Of a stretch of 64,000 nt of DNA, positions 10,681-22,083 are shown piece after piece (within the stretch, counting starts at the first letter, position 1; every line of letters starts with the position of its first letter). The position numbers and the translations under genes are program-made. This DNA is from Gari tellinella. Its lineage: Eukaryota > Mollusca > Bivalvia > Cardiida > Psammobiidae. The stretch lies in assembly GCA_922989275.2 (NCBI GenBank), contig OV277862.1, forward strand, positions 21,619,543-21,683,542, written 5' to 3'. The notes beneath the pieces are model-generated. The model had not been told where the DNA came from and made no database searches. It saw only the letters and a list, made by a program, of their open reading frames with translations.

Positions 10681-10907
10681 AACAATGGACGTTGCACTCA
10701 GTGAGAACCTCAATCAGTAGACATATTGGAAAGAAGGCATCATACCAGGGTGTTCACTTTGCCTGTCATTAAGTGTTTATCAATGGCATTTTAATTTCAG
10801 TAATAGAAGCATGGACAGATCTATAAGACAGGTGTGTGCTCATTGCAGCGATAAAGTAATACAGAAAATCCTTCACAAACTTCCTGAATTGTTTTATTCT
10901 GCATTAA

Positions 10908-11136
10908 CCCATTACCCCATAGCCTGATTCTAGTTTTGAAGGCAGGTGACCACTAAAAGCAGGTTGAAAGTAAAGCAGAATGCATTCTGCTCTACTTTCA
11001 GTCTGCTTTAAGCTACAATCTGTTAGAATATACAAAATATTTATGGTTCATATTCATGACTGTATAAAATGGAACTATTTTCTTTAATGGAAGAATAAAT
11101 TGAAGGTGTAAAAAGGCGTATTTATTGGGGAATGGG
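10908..11136 (+). mobile_element. TTAA family-1 MITE copy
   Basis: TTAA at 10904-10907 and 11137-11140. Ends are CCCATTACCCCATAGCC and TATTGGGGAATGGG. The palindrome is partly lost: one arm AGCAGGTTGAAAGTAAAGC joins directly to the opposite arm. It lies just past the E2F stop and could be part of a longer 3' UTR. Confidence 0.85.
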
Positions 11137-11422
11137 TTAAGCTCCCATCTGTCTGAAAAGATCAACAAAATATGTCTTCTTTTGGATTGTCACACTGTAA
11201 ATAGGGAAGCCCAGGTGTGATGTATTGGTATGCTGCATGCTGATCCACAATGCTTGCTGTGACCAGAGTTCCTGCTTAAGAGCCAAAAGACACATTAAAC
11301 ACATGAAAGGCTTAGTGATTTCAAGCTTTGCCAGTAGTGAGAGACTGAGAGTGAAAGGTGATGCAAGGCAAAACGGAAAATCTGAGAAAGTTTCCTATTA
11401 TCCATCTAGATCTTTATATCTG

Positions 11423-11563
11423 CATTAAACCCTATTGTGTCACTACTGATTAGAATCCTCTCTTTGAGACAACTCTAATGAGTAGTCACACTATTGGATT
11501 TGATGCTGAAATGAGTGAAAATAATGTTAGATTTGTTCAGTTTACTCCCTCTTATTTGGAGCG
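11423..11563. mobile_element. CTCCAGATAAG-type MITE, one end
   Basis: ATTAAACCCTATTGTGTCAC, TCTAATGAGTAGTCAC, GGATTTGATGCT and the right end CTCCCTCTTATTTGGAGC match the other copies; the left terminal repeat is absent. Confidence 0.55.
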
Positions 11564-11849
11564 GAACCCTGCTTGTCTCAATGGTGTTTATAGTTTCCAC
11601 TTAAGCATAGCTGTTGAAAGAATTGTTGATTTCAATCAATGAATAATCGGCCATAGATGTTTAGATAAATTGTCACGTCCTACAGTAAGAATCAAATAAT
11701 AATTGACAATGTTGGTATTTTGTTTCTTGTTAGACTTGTTAGTGAACAATTTTAAATTGTGATTGTATTTAAACTGTTTGGAGAAATGTCTGTCAATCAA
11801 CAGTAGTGAGGCAATTATTATCCGAATTTTCTGACATGGCCAAGTTATT

Positions 11850-13508
11850 TTTAGCTCGACTTTTTCAAAAAGTCGAGCTATTGTCGTCACCCTGTCGTCT
11901 GCGTCTGCGTCTGCGTCAGCGTCTGCGTCTGCGTCAGCGTCTGCGTCGGTTAAGTTTTTTGCTTAAGGTTTTTGTAAGAGTCCATTTCTCAATAACTATC
12001 AAAGGTATCCATTTGAAACTTGGAATAGTTGTTCAGTATTAAAAGGGCAACTCATTACAACAAGACAGGTAACCCTGGGATTTGTCATTTCAGAGTTATT
12101 GCCCTTGTTTTATTTACTTAAAAATTATAAATTAACATATCTCAATAACTATCAAAGGTATCCATTTGAAACTTTGAATAGTTGTTCAGTATCAAAAGGG
12201 CAACTCATTACAACAAGCCAGGTAACCCTGGGATTTGTCATTTCAGAGTTATTGCCCCTATTTTATTTACTTAAAAATTATAAATTAACATATCTCAATA
12301 ACTATCAAAGGTATCCATTTGAAACTTGGAATACTTGTCGAGTATCAAAAGGGCAACTCATTACAACAAGGCAGGTGACCCTGTGATTTGTCATTTCAGA
12401 GTTATTGCCCTTGTTTTATTTACTTAAATATTATAAATTAACATATCTCAATAACTATCAGGGGTATCCATTTGAAACTTTGAATAGTTATTAAGTATCA
12501 AAAGAGCAACTCATTACAACAAGGCAGGTAACCCTAGGATTTGCCATTCCAGAGTTATTGCCCCTGTTTTATTTACTTAAAAATTATAAATTAACATATC
12601 TCAATAACAATCAAAGGTATCCATTTGAAACTTTGAATACTTGTTTAGTATCAAAAGGGAAACTCATTACAACAAGGCAGGTAATCCAGGGATTTGTCAT
12701 TCAGAGTTATTGCCCATGTTTTATTTACTTAAAACTTGTAAATTAACATATCTAAATAACTATGAAAGATATTAACTTGAAACTTTAAATACCTGTTAAG
12801 TATCAAAAGGACAACTCATTACAACAAGGTAGGTTACTCTGTGATTTGTGATTCCAGAGTAATTGCCCTTGATTTATTTACTTAAAACTTGTAAATTGAA
12901 ATATCTTAATAACTGTCAAAGGTTTTAACTTGAAACTTTAAATACTTGTGTTATAACAAAAGGGCAACTCATTCAAACAAGAAAGGTGACCGGGGATTTG
13001 TCATTCCATAGTTATTGCCCTTGTTTTTATTTACATAAAACTTGTAAATTGAAATTTCTCAATAATTACAATAGGTATTAACTTGAAACTTTTAATGCTT
13101 GTTCAGTTTCAAAAGGGCATCACCTTTCAAGAGAGCAGATAACCATGAGATTTGTCATTGCAGAGTTATTGCCCTTGTTTGACTAAGAATTTGTATATGA
13201 AATTATTCAGTAACCGTAGAAAGTTATTAATTTCAAACTTCCAATATATTTGAATACTTGTTTAGTTTCAAAAGGGCAACGCATTACAACAAGGCAGGTA
13301 AAGCAGGCAAAGATATTGTCCTTCTTTTGACTTATAGTTTACTTTAAGTGGAATGTAGACTGTCCAAGTATGTTTAAGTTGTTGTTGCTTACAAACTTCT
13401 ATGATCAATAGGGCATTAAACACACATTCTTTAAGTTTGAAAAATATAGCCGTCTCAAGTATATGAAAGTCGAGCGTCCAGCACCCGTTTGCGGTGCTCT
13501 CGTTAGAA
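11850..13508 (+). repeat. Hairpin-ended tandem-repeat element, 153-bp units
   Basis: The 5' hairpin TTTTTAGCTCGACTTTTT / AAAAAGTCGAGCTATTG, then a GTCTGC hexamer run (about 11896-11950), then eight or so units. CTCAATAAC starts at 11988, 12141, 12294, 12447 and 12600, an exact 153-base step, then decayed units to about 13320. The 3' end is the hairpin GAGAGCACC-type (AGCACCCGTTTGCGGTGCT) plus CTCGTT. Because 153 is divisible by three, it gives an artefactual repeated 51-residue open frame. Confidence 0.87.
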
Positions 13509-13515
13509 TAGAATA

Positions 13516-13702
13516 CAGTCGAACTTCGATATCTCAAACTCGCTCAATATCCGGTATTTCGAAACATGAATTTGCCTTATTTCAAGCTCGGTTTAGGTGA
13601 ACATACCCATGTTTCAAAGCTAAAACCTGGCTAAGCCCCGTTTTAACTTTGAAATTTGGGTATGTTCGACTTAAACTAGTTCGAGATATCGAAGTTCGAC
13701 TG
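13516..13702. mobile_element. TA-flanked MITE with CAGTCGAACTTCGATATC ends
   Basis: TA dinucleotides at 13514-13515 and 13703-13704. Terminal inverted repeats are CAGTCGAACTTCGATATCTC and GAGATATCGAAGTTCGACTG, with an inner inverted pair (AAGCTCGGTTTAGG / ATGTTCGACTTAAAC). 187 bases, no coding capacity. The TA target site points to Tc1/mariner-type mobilisation. It abuts the 3' end of the 153-bp-unit element. Confidence 0.85.
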
Positions 13703-13704
13703 TA

Positions 13705-14510
13705 GTTTGTAATTGTAAATAGGTAACAGGATAACATCGGCTATATATTTGTACACTTCCCTACTTGAGATCATCATTATCCTTGTGCAGTACGAGACCG
13801 CTGCACTAATTTTACTGATATATGTTAAAACTATTATTTCCATTGCTAACAGGTTTGAGCAAGATCAGACCTTGGGTAACCATGCATCTGATCAGGCTCC
13901 ATCCTGTTTGCCACTCAGATTAAAAAGAAATTTAGAATTTCTAAATGTAATTTTCTACAGTTAAGTGCATTGCGTTTGCGTTTAAACGGGAAAGCAGAAA
14001 GTCTTCTCTACTGTACATTACACACAATAAAAACAGCTATCCGTAAGCCAAGCTGGTTGTACGGAACTCATCGAGTAGGATGCCCATCCCTTTTAAAGTT
14101 TTAGAATGTTCCAATCTAAAGATAACTTGACCATGTCAGAAGAAAACACTAATACTTGAATACAGATTGTGTAAACATTGTTGAAAGTTTTGTATAAGCT
14201 AGATATGTGATTATAGATTTTTAATGATAGCTGCATTCTATGAATGTATTATGGCAAATGCCATGCTTTTCAAAATATCGGGTTTGGTGTGGTTTTTTGG
14301 AATGAAAGCAGAAATTCTTAGAGGCCTAGTACCGTTTGTCATTGTTTTGGATTATATACATATGCATTAATATATCATACATCCCATTGAGTCTGAAATG
14401 GATAAAAACAAAACAGTTTTGACCCAGATATGACTCTTGGTAGTAACCCTCTGGGAGATTTTTTTTTTAAAAAGACAAACATGATTGAAAGTTTGAAAAT
14501 GTGTACATGT
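13705..14510. other. Intergenic stretch without recognisable features
   Basis: A+T-rich DNA. I see no exon, no clear inverted repeat and only short similarity to other repeats in the window. Confidence 0.5.
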
Positions 14511-14695
14511 ATTAAGTATTGGAAAGTGCTCACAATTGCTATACAGTTTGATTTACAGCTTTCATATTTGCAGCACACATGCCTTTAGACAAAACCTTTC
14601 CATCCATGTGAATATTTTGACCTTAGCCTTTGCTTTCAAATTTTGAAATGTGCAGCCAGCGAGCTTTGTTGTCTTCTGACAACTCTTGTTTATTG
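14511..14695 (+). repeat. 3' fragment of the GACAAC-ended tandem-repeat family
   Basis: Contains CAGCACACATGCCTTTAGAC, AAACCTTTCCATCCATGTGA and the end GCGAGCTTTGTTGTCTTCTG then ACAACTCTTGTTTA, which matches the terminus at 29490-29526. Confidence 0.65.
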
Positions 14696-14989
14696 TTATT
14701 TTCAGACAATGTTTTAATTGAAAACAAAAAATACAAACCCTGAGCCAAGGGTTCCTTTAGGGGTTTCCCTATTTTAAAAGGATATCTTGACTGGCCTCCG
14801 ACACATTTAGGGTTACATTCTTGCCAAAGAACAAATCATTTCCATGTCACTACTTCCATATAAATACATGTATTTGTTACTTTTCCTTTTGTGTAGGGGA
14901 CCAAATGATGTGAGTTGGCAAAGTACCAGGCATTCACTAATCAAAATTTAATATCACTCAAACAGTATTCATGTTACTTTTGTGTTGCC

Positions 14990-15700
14990 TGCTTCAAGCA
15001 GAGGTGACACTTTGGGATAACTTTTTGGTAGTCTGTTTGTCCATCCATCTGTCTATCATGCTTTTTGTGTCAACCTTTTATTTTAGACTATATCTCCTGT
15101 TCTACTGAAGCTTTTGAGATGAAATTTTACTTATGGAAGAGCTTGACAATGTCCATAACTCTTGCATCAATACTGTGAGAGTTATTTCCACATTTTCTTT
15201 TTCTGCGGATAACTCCTGTTCTACTTGAGCTTTGTATATGAAATGTTCATTAATGGAAAGAACTTTACAAGTGGAAGTGTCTAACTCAATGGTCTTTTCC
15301 AGCAGATTAATTATCTTATACTGAAGCTTTTGAAATGAAAGTTCATGAATGGAAAGTGACCGGTGAGTGAAAGTGTTTTGCACAAGTTTCATAACTCCTG
15401 CATGAAAATTACTGTGAGAATTATTTCCCTTTCCCATATAATCCTGTTCTACTGATGCTTTTCAGATGAAATTTCATTTGTGGAAAGAGTTTGATGACGG
15501 GAAGTGTCTTGCACAAAGTTCACAACTCTTGCATTAATACTGTGAGAGTTGGGTTTTTTCTGCACTTTCTTTTCCAGCAGATAACTTCTGCTATACTGAA
15601 GCTTTTCATTTTGGCTATAACTCTAGTTAGACTGACGCTTGCTGGAAGGTGACATGTGTTCCTAGGAACACCCTTCTATTTCTTCCTCAATTTTTGTTTT
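14990..15700 (+). repeat. Tandem-repeat element, ~110-140-bp units (TTCTACTGAAGCTTTT)
   Basis: It starts with GCCTGCTTCAAGCAGAGGTG (a hairpin) and a TCCATCCATCTGTC spacer. Units with CTACTGAAGCTTTT and AACTCTTGCATCAATACTGT follow from about 15100 to 15610. The end may be the palindrome GTGTTCCTAGGAACAC near 15657. Related units occur at 25255-25530 and 56990-57380. Confidence 0.65.
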
Positions 15701-16081
15701 GAATAGTAATGCAAAATTCAGAAGTGCTTTCCTTAAAGGGGTATTTATGGAGTTAAAGGTTAGCAGCTACCTGTCTGATATGATTATATGGTTCTGCTTA
15801 AGTTTAGACTGCTGCATTTAAGGTAAAGTGTAAAGTACAGTGAAGTTTTGTAAAAAAAATCCATAGAAATTGAACAGTTGAAGATATTGTGCATTTGATT
15901 TCATAGGGGTTTTGCCATTGCCAGCAGTGTATTTATTTGTAGATGATGTTAGTGTACAGATGTAGATACAGTGCTCCATCTCTACAATGACATCCAATAG
16001 GAGACACAGACTGTGCATGTTGTTGGGAGGGAGTCTTTTTAGGGAGGGAAAATTAAGACTTGGCTTACACTTGCAAACAGC

Positions 16082-16142
16082 TTGAATCCAGATCAGACGC
16101 CGCGTTAACGTAGCGTCTGATCTGGATTCAAGTTCTTTGTCA
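16082..16142. repeat. GATC-core hairpin
   Basis: CTTGAATCCAGATCAGACGC pairs with GCGTCTGATCTGGATTCAAG around a short GTTAAC-containing loop. The same hairpin theme recurs at 37534, 51560, 56210, 56790 and 59085. Flanking TTAA ends of a parent MITE are not clear here. Confidence 0.7.
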
Positions 16143-16710
16143 CTCGTTATTATATTTATGCTATCAAAATGGCCACTTAAATGTTACATTGAGAAAAAAC
16201 AGCAGACGACAATTATAAACAGGTGATATTGCGGCAGTGCAGGCGTTAAAATAATTGTCCTGTTAAGGGAACTGCGCCAAGGGTTGTTGAAAGGAGGGAG
16301 TGGTTGTAGATAGGGAGCACTGTAGATGATGTTTGTGTACAGATGTATATACTAGACTAGTGCTGTACAGGTCCTCACTTAGATTGTGTGCATGAACAGT
16401 ATTTATTGACATAGTCTGACTGACACAATTACTGAAGAAACATCTATAAAGACCACTTCAAGAAAGGTTTGTTCTGATGTTTAAAGCAGGTGACAGCTTA
16501 AAGCAAAGAAAAAATAGATAAAAAATGAAGTAAAGTAGAATAATAAAGAAGCTGTCTGCTTTACTTTAATTTTGTTTTAAGCTGGTTCAACACCATCAAT
16601 GAATCTTTCTTTTGAATGGTCATAATAGTATATTTTTATGCCCCCAGAATCTACGATTCGGGGGCATATAGTTTTTGTCATGTCTGTTAGTTTGTCCGTC
16701 CGTCCGCACA

Positions 16711-16867
16711 ACCGAAATGGGTTAGAGGGCCTTTTCTGGCCAGATAACGGTAAACATAACAAAAGAAGACAATAGAATTCATTCCGTAACAATAGAATAA
16801 GGGGCCGTGGCCCGTTATTCAAACAAAAGAAAATAACAAAAGAAAAGGCCCTCTAACCCACTTCGGT
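16711..16867. mobile_element. MITE with ACCGAAATGGGTTAGAGGGC ends inside the GTCC spacer
   Basis: Terminal inverted repeats are CGAAATGGGTTAGAGGGCC and GGCCCTCTAACCCACTTCG. The middle has GGCCGTGGCCC and a CAATAGAATTCATTCCGT word. A near-identical copy sits at 62826-62982, again inside a GTCCGTCC spacer. Confidence 0.83.
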
Positions 16868-18287
16868 GGCACGTCCGTCTGTCCGTCAGTCTGTCTGTGC
16901 CAAAAACCTTAACCTTGGCTATAACTCTTGCATTTTTGTACCTGGACCTTTTATACTTGGCATGTGTCTTCCCTGTATCAAGACCTTTCAATCCATACAA
17001 ACCTTTTTGACCTTGTGACCTTGACCTTGACATTTGACCTACTTTTGTAAAAATCTTTAAATGGCTATAACATTTGCACCAGTAGGCCCAGGGCTTTCAT
17101 ATTTTGTATGTATATTTCTTTTGTCAAGACCTTTCCAACCATACCAACATCTTTGACCATGTGACCTTGACCTTGACCTTTGACCTATTTAATCAAACTT
17201 TAACCAAAAACCTTAACCTTGGCTATAACTTTTGCATTTTTACACCTGGGCCTTTTATACTTTGCATGTGTATTCCTCATGGCAAGACCTTTCCAACCAT
17301 ATAAAACTTTTTGACCTTGTGACCTTGACCTTGAAATTTGACCTACTTTAGTAAAAATCTTTAAATGGCTATAACATTTGAACCAGTAGGCCCAGGGCTT
17401 TCATATTTTGTATGTATATTTCTTGTGTCAAGACCTTTCAAAACATACCAACATCTAGACCATGCGACCTTGACCTTGACCTTTGACCTATTTAATCAAA
17501 CTTTTACCAAAATCCTTAACCTTGGCTATAACTTTTGCATTTTTAAACCTGGGCCTTTTATACTTTGCATGTGTATTCCTCATGGCAAGACCTTTCTAAC
17601 CATATAAAACTTTTTGACCTTGTGACCTTGACCTTGAAATTTGACCTACTTTTGTAAAAATCTTTGAATGGCTATAACATTTGAACCAGTAGGCCCAGGG
17701 CTTTCATATTTTGTATGTATATTTCTTGTGTCAAGACCTTTCAAAACATACCAACATCTAGACCATGCGACCTTGACCTTGACCTTTGACCTATTTAATC
17801 AAACTTTAACCAAAAACATTAACATTGGCTATAACTTTTGCATTTTTGAACCTGGGCCTTTTATACTTGGCATGTGTATTCTTCATGGCAAGACCTTTCC
17901 AACCATACAAAACTTTTTGACCTTGTGACCTTGACATTTGACCTACTTTTGTAAATGGCTATAACATTTGCACCAGTTGGCCCAGGGCTTTAAAACTTTG
18001 TATGTATATTTCTTGTGTCAAGACCTTTCCAACCATACCAACATCTTTGACCATGTGACCTTGACCTCGATCTTTGACCTATTTAATCAAACTTTAACCA
18101 AAAACCTTAACCTTGGATAGAACTTTTGCATTTTTGCACCTTGGCCTTTTATACTTGACATGTGTTTTCCCTTTCTAACCATACAAAACTTTTTGACTTT
18201 GTGACCTTGACATTTGACCTACTTTTGTTGAAATCTTTAAATGGCTATAACATTTGCACCAGTAGGCCTACGGCTTTCATATTTTGT

Positions 18288-18903
18288 TGGCCGGATTGAA
18301 AATGCGGTCTATAGATTGGCGAATGCCATCCGTCCGTCCGTCAGTCCGTCTGTCCGTCCGTCCTCACTTTGGTTGACCTTTTTGTTAGTGTCAGTTTTAG
18401 CCAAAGCTTAAGTCCTACAGCAACCAAATTTGGTATGAACACTTATAGTGAGGTCATCATCACATGCTGTTGGTAACATGGTCACTGTGACCTAGATTTC
18501 ACGGTCCAATGACTTAGAGAATTCTTGGTTAACCTTTTCGTTTGCGTCTTGGTTTACCTTTTTGTTAGTGTCAGATTTAGTCAAAGTTTAAGTCCTACAG
18601 CAACCAAATTTGGCATGTACAGTGGTAGTGAGGTCATCATAACATGCCATGGGTAACTAGGTCACTGTGACCTAGATTTCAAGGTCCAATGACTTAGAGA
18701 ATTCTTGGTTAACCTTTTCGTTTGCGTCTTGGTTTACCTTTTTGTTAGTGTCCGTTTTAGTCAAATTTAAGTCCTACAGCAACCAAATTTGGCATATACA
18801 GTTGTAGTGAAGTCATCATCACATGCCATGGGTAACTATATTATATATATACAAAGCAAAAGTGCAGACAATCCAGCCATACCGACCTTGGCGGTTTCTC
18901 GTT
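18288..18903 (+). mobile_element. Nested tandem-repeat element with readable empty site, ~180-bp units
   Basis: Inserted in the 303-bp array. The host reads ATATTTTGT then, 616 bases later, TATATATTTCTTGTGTCAAG, where uninterrupted units read ATATTTTGTATGTATATTTC. The element begins TGGCCGGATTGAAAATGCGG, has GTCCGTCCGTCAGTCC, about three units with GTCCTACAGCAACCAAATTT (near 18412, 18592, 18770), and ends GGCGGTTTCTCGTT. No target duplication is visible at the junction. Confidence 0.8.
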
Positions 18904-19560
18904 TATATATTTCTTGTGTCAAGACCTTTCCAACCATACCTACGTTTTTGCCCTTGTGACCTTGACCTTTGACCTTTATTTGTATAAATCTTTATACGCC
19001 TATAACATTTGAACCAGTAGGCCTAGAGCTTCCATACTTTATAGGTTTCTTGTGTTAAGACTTCTCCAACCATGCCAATGTTTCATTTACCCTACGACCA
19101 TGACTTTTGACCTACTTTTGCAAATAAGCATTACATAACAGAACATGATGCTGGCTGGGGGCATTTGTGTTGGCATTTGGAGACCAATTTGGATAACCAG
19201 CGGCACCAATTTATGCTAGGCCCTTTGGAGTAATGGCCCTTGAAGTCCTCAAAATGGCGCTCCACTACAGTTTCAGCTCTCTAACTTTTACGTTTGATAG
19301 TCTGGATTCCCCTCCCTGTATCATCGGGGGCATTCGTGTAACTGGGACACGCTCTTGTTACTGTATAAGGAACTTTATTTTTGAACATTTGTGTAAATGA
19401 GATCTTTATGAATAATTGAAAGCAATAGGTAACTTATATGTGAACTATTTCCTTATATCAGAACTGATTTTTTTTGTTTAGTTGCTGTCCTTTGGTTTAT
19501 CATACTGAGCTAATACTGGAAAACAGCCATTTTTGTCACAAACTAGTAAAAGGGTATTAA

Positions 19561-19785
19561 CCCATTACCCCATAAATATGCCATTTTACACCGTAAATTT
19601 ATTCCTCCTCTAAAGTAAATACAAATGTGTAGTTCCAATTTATACAGTCATGAATATGCAGAATAAGAAATATTTTATATATCCTAGCAGTCTGTAGCTT
19701 AGAGTAGGCACATTCTGCTTTACTTTCAACCTGCTTTAAGTGGTCACCTATCTTCAAAACTAAAAACAGGCTATGGGGCAATGGG
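19561..19785 (-). mobile_element. TTAA family-1 MITE copy (reverse)
   Basis: TTAA at 19557-19560 and 19786-19789. Ends are CCCATTACCCCATAAAT and GCTATGGGGCAATGGG. Orientation follows the TTATTCCTCC side, which is the right end of forward copies. Confidence 0.87.
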
Positions 19786-20136
19786 TTAAGGTTTTGATAT
19801 CTCAAACCTGCATCTGGCATAAAATGTTATAGCATAGCTTTGTTGTTGTTGTATCTTTTAAAGAAAAATAACTTGAATGGTACTGTAGCTCTAGATTAAA
19901 CCTGGTAAATTTGAACTACATGTATATTTGATCTTCTGTACTGTTTTAGTTACAATAATGTACAAATCTAACCACGAATCAATGAAATATGCCATTATAT
20001 GGGTGTATAGGGTATGAGACCCATTGTCAGGGAGTAGTTGTTTGGGTTTTTTCAGGCGATTCTAATCCTTTAATCCTAATTTGTTTGGATATTTTGACTA
20101 GTTGGATGTGTGGAGGTACAGTCTTACTTGTGTTAA

Positions 20137-20387
20137 CCCTTTCACCATAAGAAGCACCTTTATGCACATTTAATGTATTCCTTCACTGAAGAAAATACAT
20201 GTAGTTCCAATTTATACAGTAGTAAATATGTTCCAAAAGAATTATTTTCTATATCCTAACGGGTTGTAGCTTAAAGCAGGTTGAAAGTAAAGCAGAATGT
20301 GCCTTAAGACACATTCTGCTTTACTTTCAACCTTCTTTAAGTGCTCACCTGTCTTCAAAACTAGAGAAAGAATGTGGGGTAAAGGGT
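20137..20387 (-). mobile_element. TTAA family-1 MITE copy (reverse)
   Basis: TTAA at 20133-20136 and 20388-20391. The palindrome AAAGCAGGTTGAAAGTAAAG / CTTTACTTTCAACCTTCTTT is almost complete around GTGCCTTAAGACAC. Confidence 0.86.
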
Positions 20388-20529
20388 TTAACAATCACTC
20401 AAAATATATAGAATTTACAGTGTACAGCAAAATGCAGTGCAGGATAAAAGTAATATAGAAAGCTACTATAGGATACTTTCTTCGTTCCTTTAGACAATCA
20501 CTCCTTCAGTCAACAACCACTTGCATTAA

Positions 20530-20775
20530 CCCCTTTCCCCATAGCCTGTTTCTTCATTTGGAAGACAGGTGGCCACTAAAGCAGTTTAAAACAAACCAGA
20601 TTGTGCCTTATTAGGGCACATTTTGCTATATGTTCAGCCTGCTTTTAGCTACCATCTGATTCAGGATTCAGAAAATATTTTAATGGTGCAGAATCAAAAC
20701 TGAATGAAGCAGAAATATTTTCTTAGTGGAGGAATAAATTAAAGGCGTAAAATGTCATATTTATTGGGTGATGGG
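20530..20775 (+). mobile_element. TTAA family-1 MITE copy
   Basis: TTAA at 20526-20529 and 20776-20779. Ends CCCCTTTCCCCATAGCC and TATTGGGTGATGGG; more decayed palindrome than its neighbours. Confidence 0.84.
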
Positions 20776-20781
20776 TTAAGA

Positions 20782-20892
20782 AACATCCTTGCTTCTCTAC
20801 GTACGGTAGTGGTAGATTAACATCCTTGCTTCTCTACGTACGGTAGTGGTAGATTAACATCCTTGCTTCTCTACGTACGGTAGTGGTAGATT
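20782..20892. repeat. Three identical 37-bp tandem copies
   Basis: Units start at 20782, 20819 and 20856. Each contains CTTGCTTCTCTACGTACGGT with the small palindrome TACGTA/CGTACG. All three look identical, so the triplication is recent. It lies two bases from the right TTAA of the preceding MITE. Confidence 0.92.
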
Positions 20893-21061
20893 AACACAAG
20901 ATTTGAGTGTTCTTCCAGATTTTGTTATCTAAAGTGAATGTTTACGAGACTGTACAAGCCACAAACATCCCTGGAGTTTGGTGTAAAGTGTTTCTATTGG
21001 TCATGTCTTGCTCTTTAATTATTTACTGATGATTTAATGAAACTAGTGTTAAATCATTTAA

Positions 21062-21269
21062 CCTATTGTCCTATAGCCTATTTCTAGTTTTGAAGATACC
21101 TGACGACTTACAGCAGGTTGACAGTAAATCAGAATGTTCCATAAGGCATCTGCTAGGATATAGAAAATGATTCTTATGGTATATATTTATGGAGGTTTAA
21201 TTTTGAGCTATTTTCTTCAGTGGAGGAATCAATAAAAGGCTTAAAAAGGTATACTTATGGAGTAATGGG
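21062..21269 (+). mobile_element. TTAA family-1 MITE copy, palindrome collapsed
   Basis: TTAA at 21058-21061 and 21270-21273. Ends CCTATTGTCCTATAGCC and ATGGAGTAATGGG. One arm of the central palindrome is lost, leaving GCAGGTTGACAGTAAATCAG only. Confidence 0.82.
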
Positions 21270-21371
21270 TTAAAACAATAATTTAGAAGATGCATGGACA
21301 GTCTTTGAGACAATAAGCTCTGGTTATAACAAAACTGCAGACAGTAGCTGGTGATATCCATGCTTGGTTTA

Positions 21372-21618
21372 TAACCCTTTCCCCCTTAGAAGCACCTTTT
21401 AGGGCATTTAATATATTCATCCACTGAAGAAAATGGCTCTAATATATACAGTCATGCATATTTATCATGAAATATAGTTTCTATATCCTAATAGTTAATA
21501 ACTGAAAGCAGGCTGAAAGTAAAGCAGAATGTGACATAAGGCACATTTTGCTTTACTTTCAACCTGCTTTAAGTGGTCACCTATCTTCCAAACTAGAAAC
21601 AGGCTAAGGGTTAATAGG
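21372..21618 (-). mobile_element. TTAA family-1 MITE copy (reverse)
   Basis: The right flank is TTAA (21619-21622); the left flank has changed to ATAA. The palindrome GCAGGCTGAAAGTAAAGC / GCTTTACTTTCAACCTGC is intact around ATAAGGCACAT. Confidence 0.83.
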
Positions 21619-21679
21619 TTAAGTGGTCTCCATGCATTGCGACTAAACAAAGGGTTGGCTGTAATTTACAACTGTTTAA

Positions 21680-21833
21680 CTCATTCACCCCATAAACTTC
21701 AAACGGACAATTCAAATATTATGCAAAATAGCAAACAGTGTAGACCCTGATCGGAGGTTTCCTGTAGGAGCTCTCTCATCAAGGTCTACATTGTTTACAT
21801 AATACAAAATGTACTATTGACAGGTACACTCTT
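21680..21833. mobile_element. TTAA family-2 MITE, partial
   Basis: The left end TTAACTCATTCACCCCATAA matches the right end of family 2 read backwards. The palindrome GCAAACAGTGTAGACCCTGA / TCAAGGTCTACATTGTTTAC is present. The far end is truncated near the next family-1 copy. Confidence 0.7.
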
Positions 21834-21835
21834 TA

Positions 21836-22083
21836 AACCCATTACTCCATAGCCTGTTTCTAGTTTTGAAAACAGGTTTACCACTTAAAGCAGGTTGAAA
21901 GTAAAGCAGAATGTGATTTAAGGCGCATTCTGCTTTACTTTCAACCTGTTTCAAGTTACCATTGGCTACAAAAAAGAAAATATTTCTTATGAAGCATATT
22001 CATGACTTTAAATTTGAATTTTTTTCTCCAATGGAGGAATATATTAAATGCATTAAAATGTGGATATCTATGGAATAATGGGT
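21836..22083 (+). mobile_element. TTAA family-1 MITE copy
   Basis: The left end AAACCCATTACTCCATAGCC and right end GGAATAATGGGTGG are present; the right TTAA is lost. The palindrome with GTAAAGCAGAATGTGATTTA is nearly complete. Confidence 0.8.

Larger units (their letters stand above)
16640..19358 (+). repeat. Hairpin-ended tandem-repeat element, ~303-bp units, with two insertions
   Basis: The 5' hairpin pairs TATGCCCCCAGAATC with GATTCGGGGGCATA (16637-16670), then GTCCGTCCGTCC. A MITE sits in that spacer (16711-16867). Units follow: GCCCAGGGCTTT is at 17086, 17390, 17693 and 17980, with TGACCTTGACCTTGACC in most. A second element (18288-18903) interrupts the array, after which TTTCTTGTGTCAAGACC resumes. 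The likely 3' end is GGGGGCATTCGTG...CGCTCTTGTTA near 19358. Confidence 0.82.

Noticed and set aside
12099..12746. Open frames repeating MPLFYLLKNYKLTYLNN
   Set aside because: They arise because the 153-bp unit is a multiple of three; they are a by-product of the array, not a repeat protein.
11988..13320. CRISPR-like array
   Set aside because: Units are contiguous 153-bp tandem repeats without unique spacers, in animal DNA.
17104..17928. Open frames of 66-86 codons with near-identical sequence
   Set aside because: Each is one unit of the 303-bp array read in the same frame.
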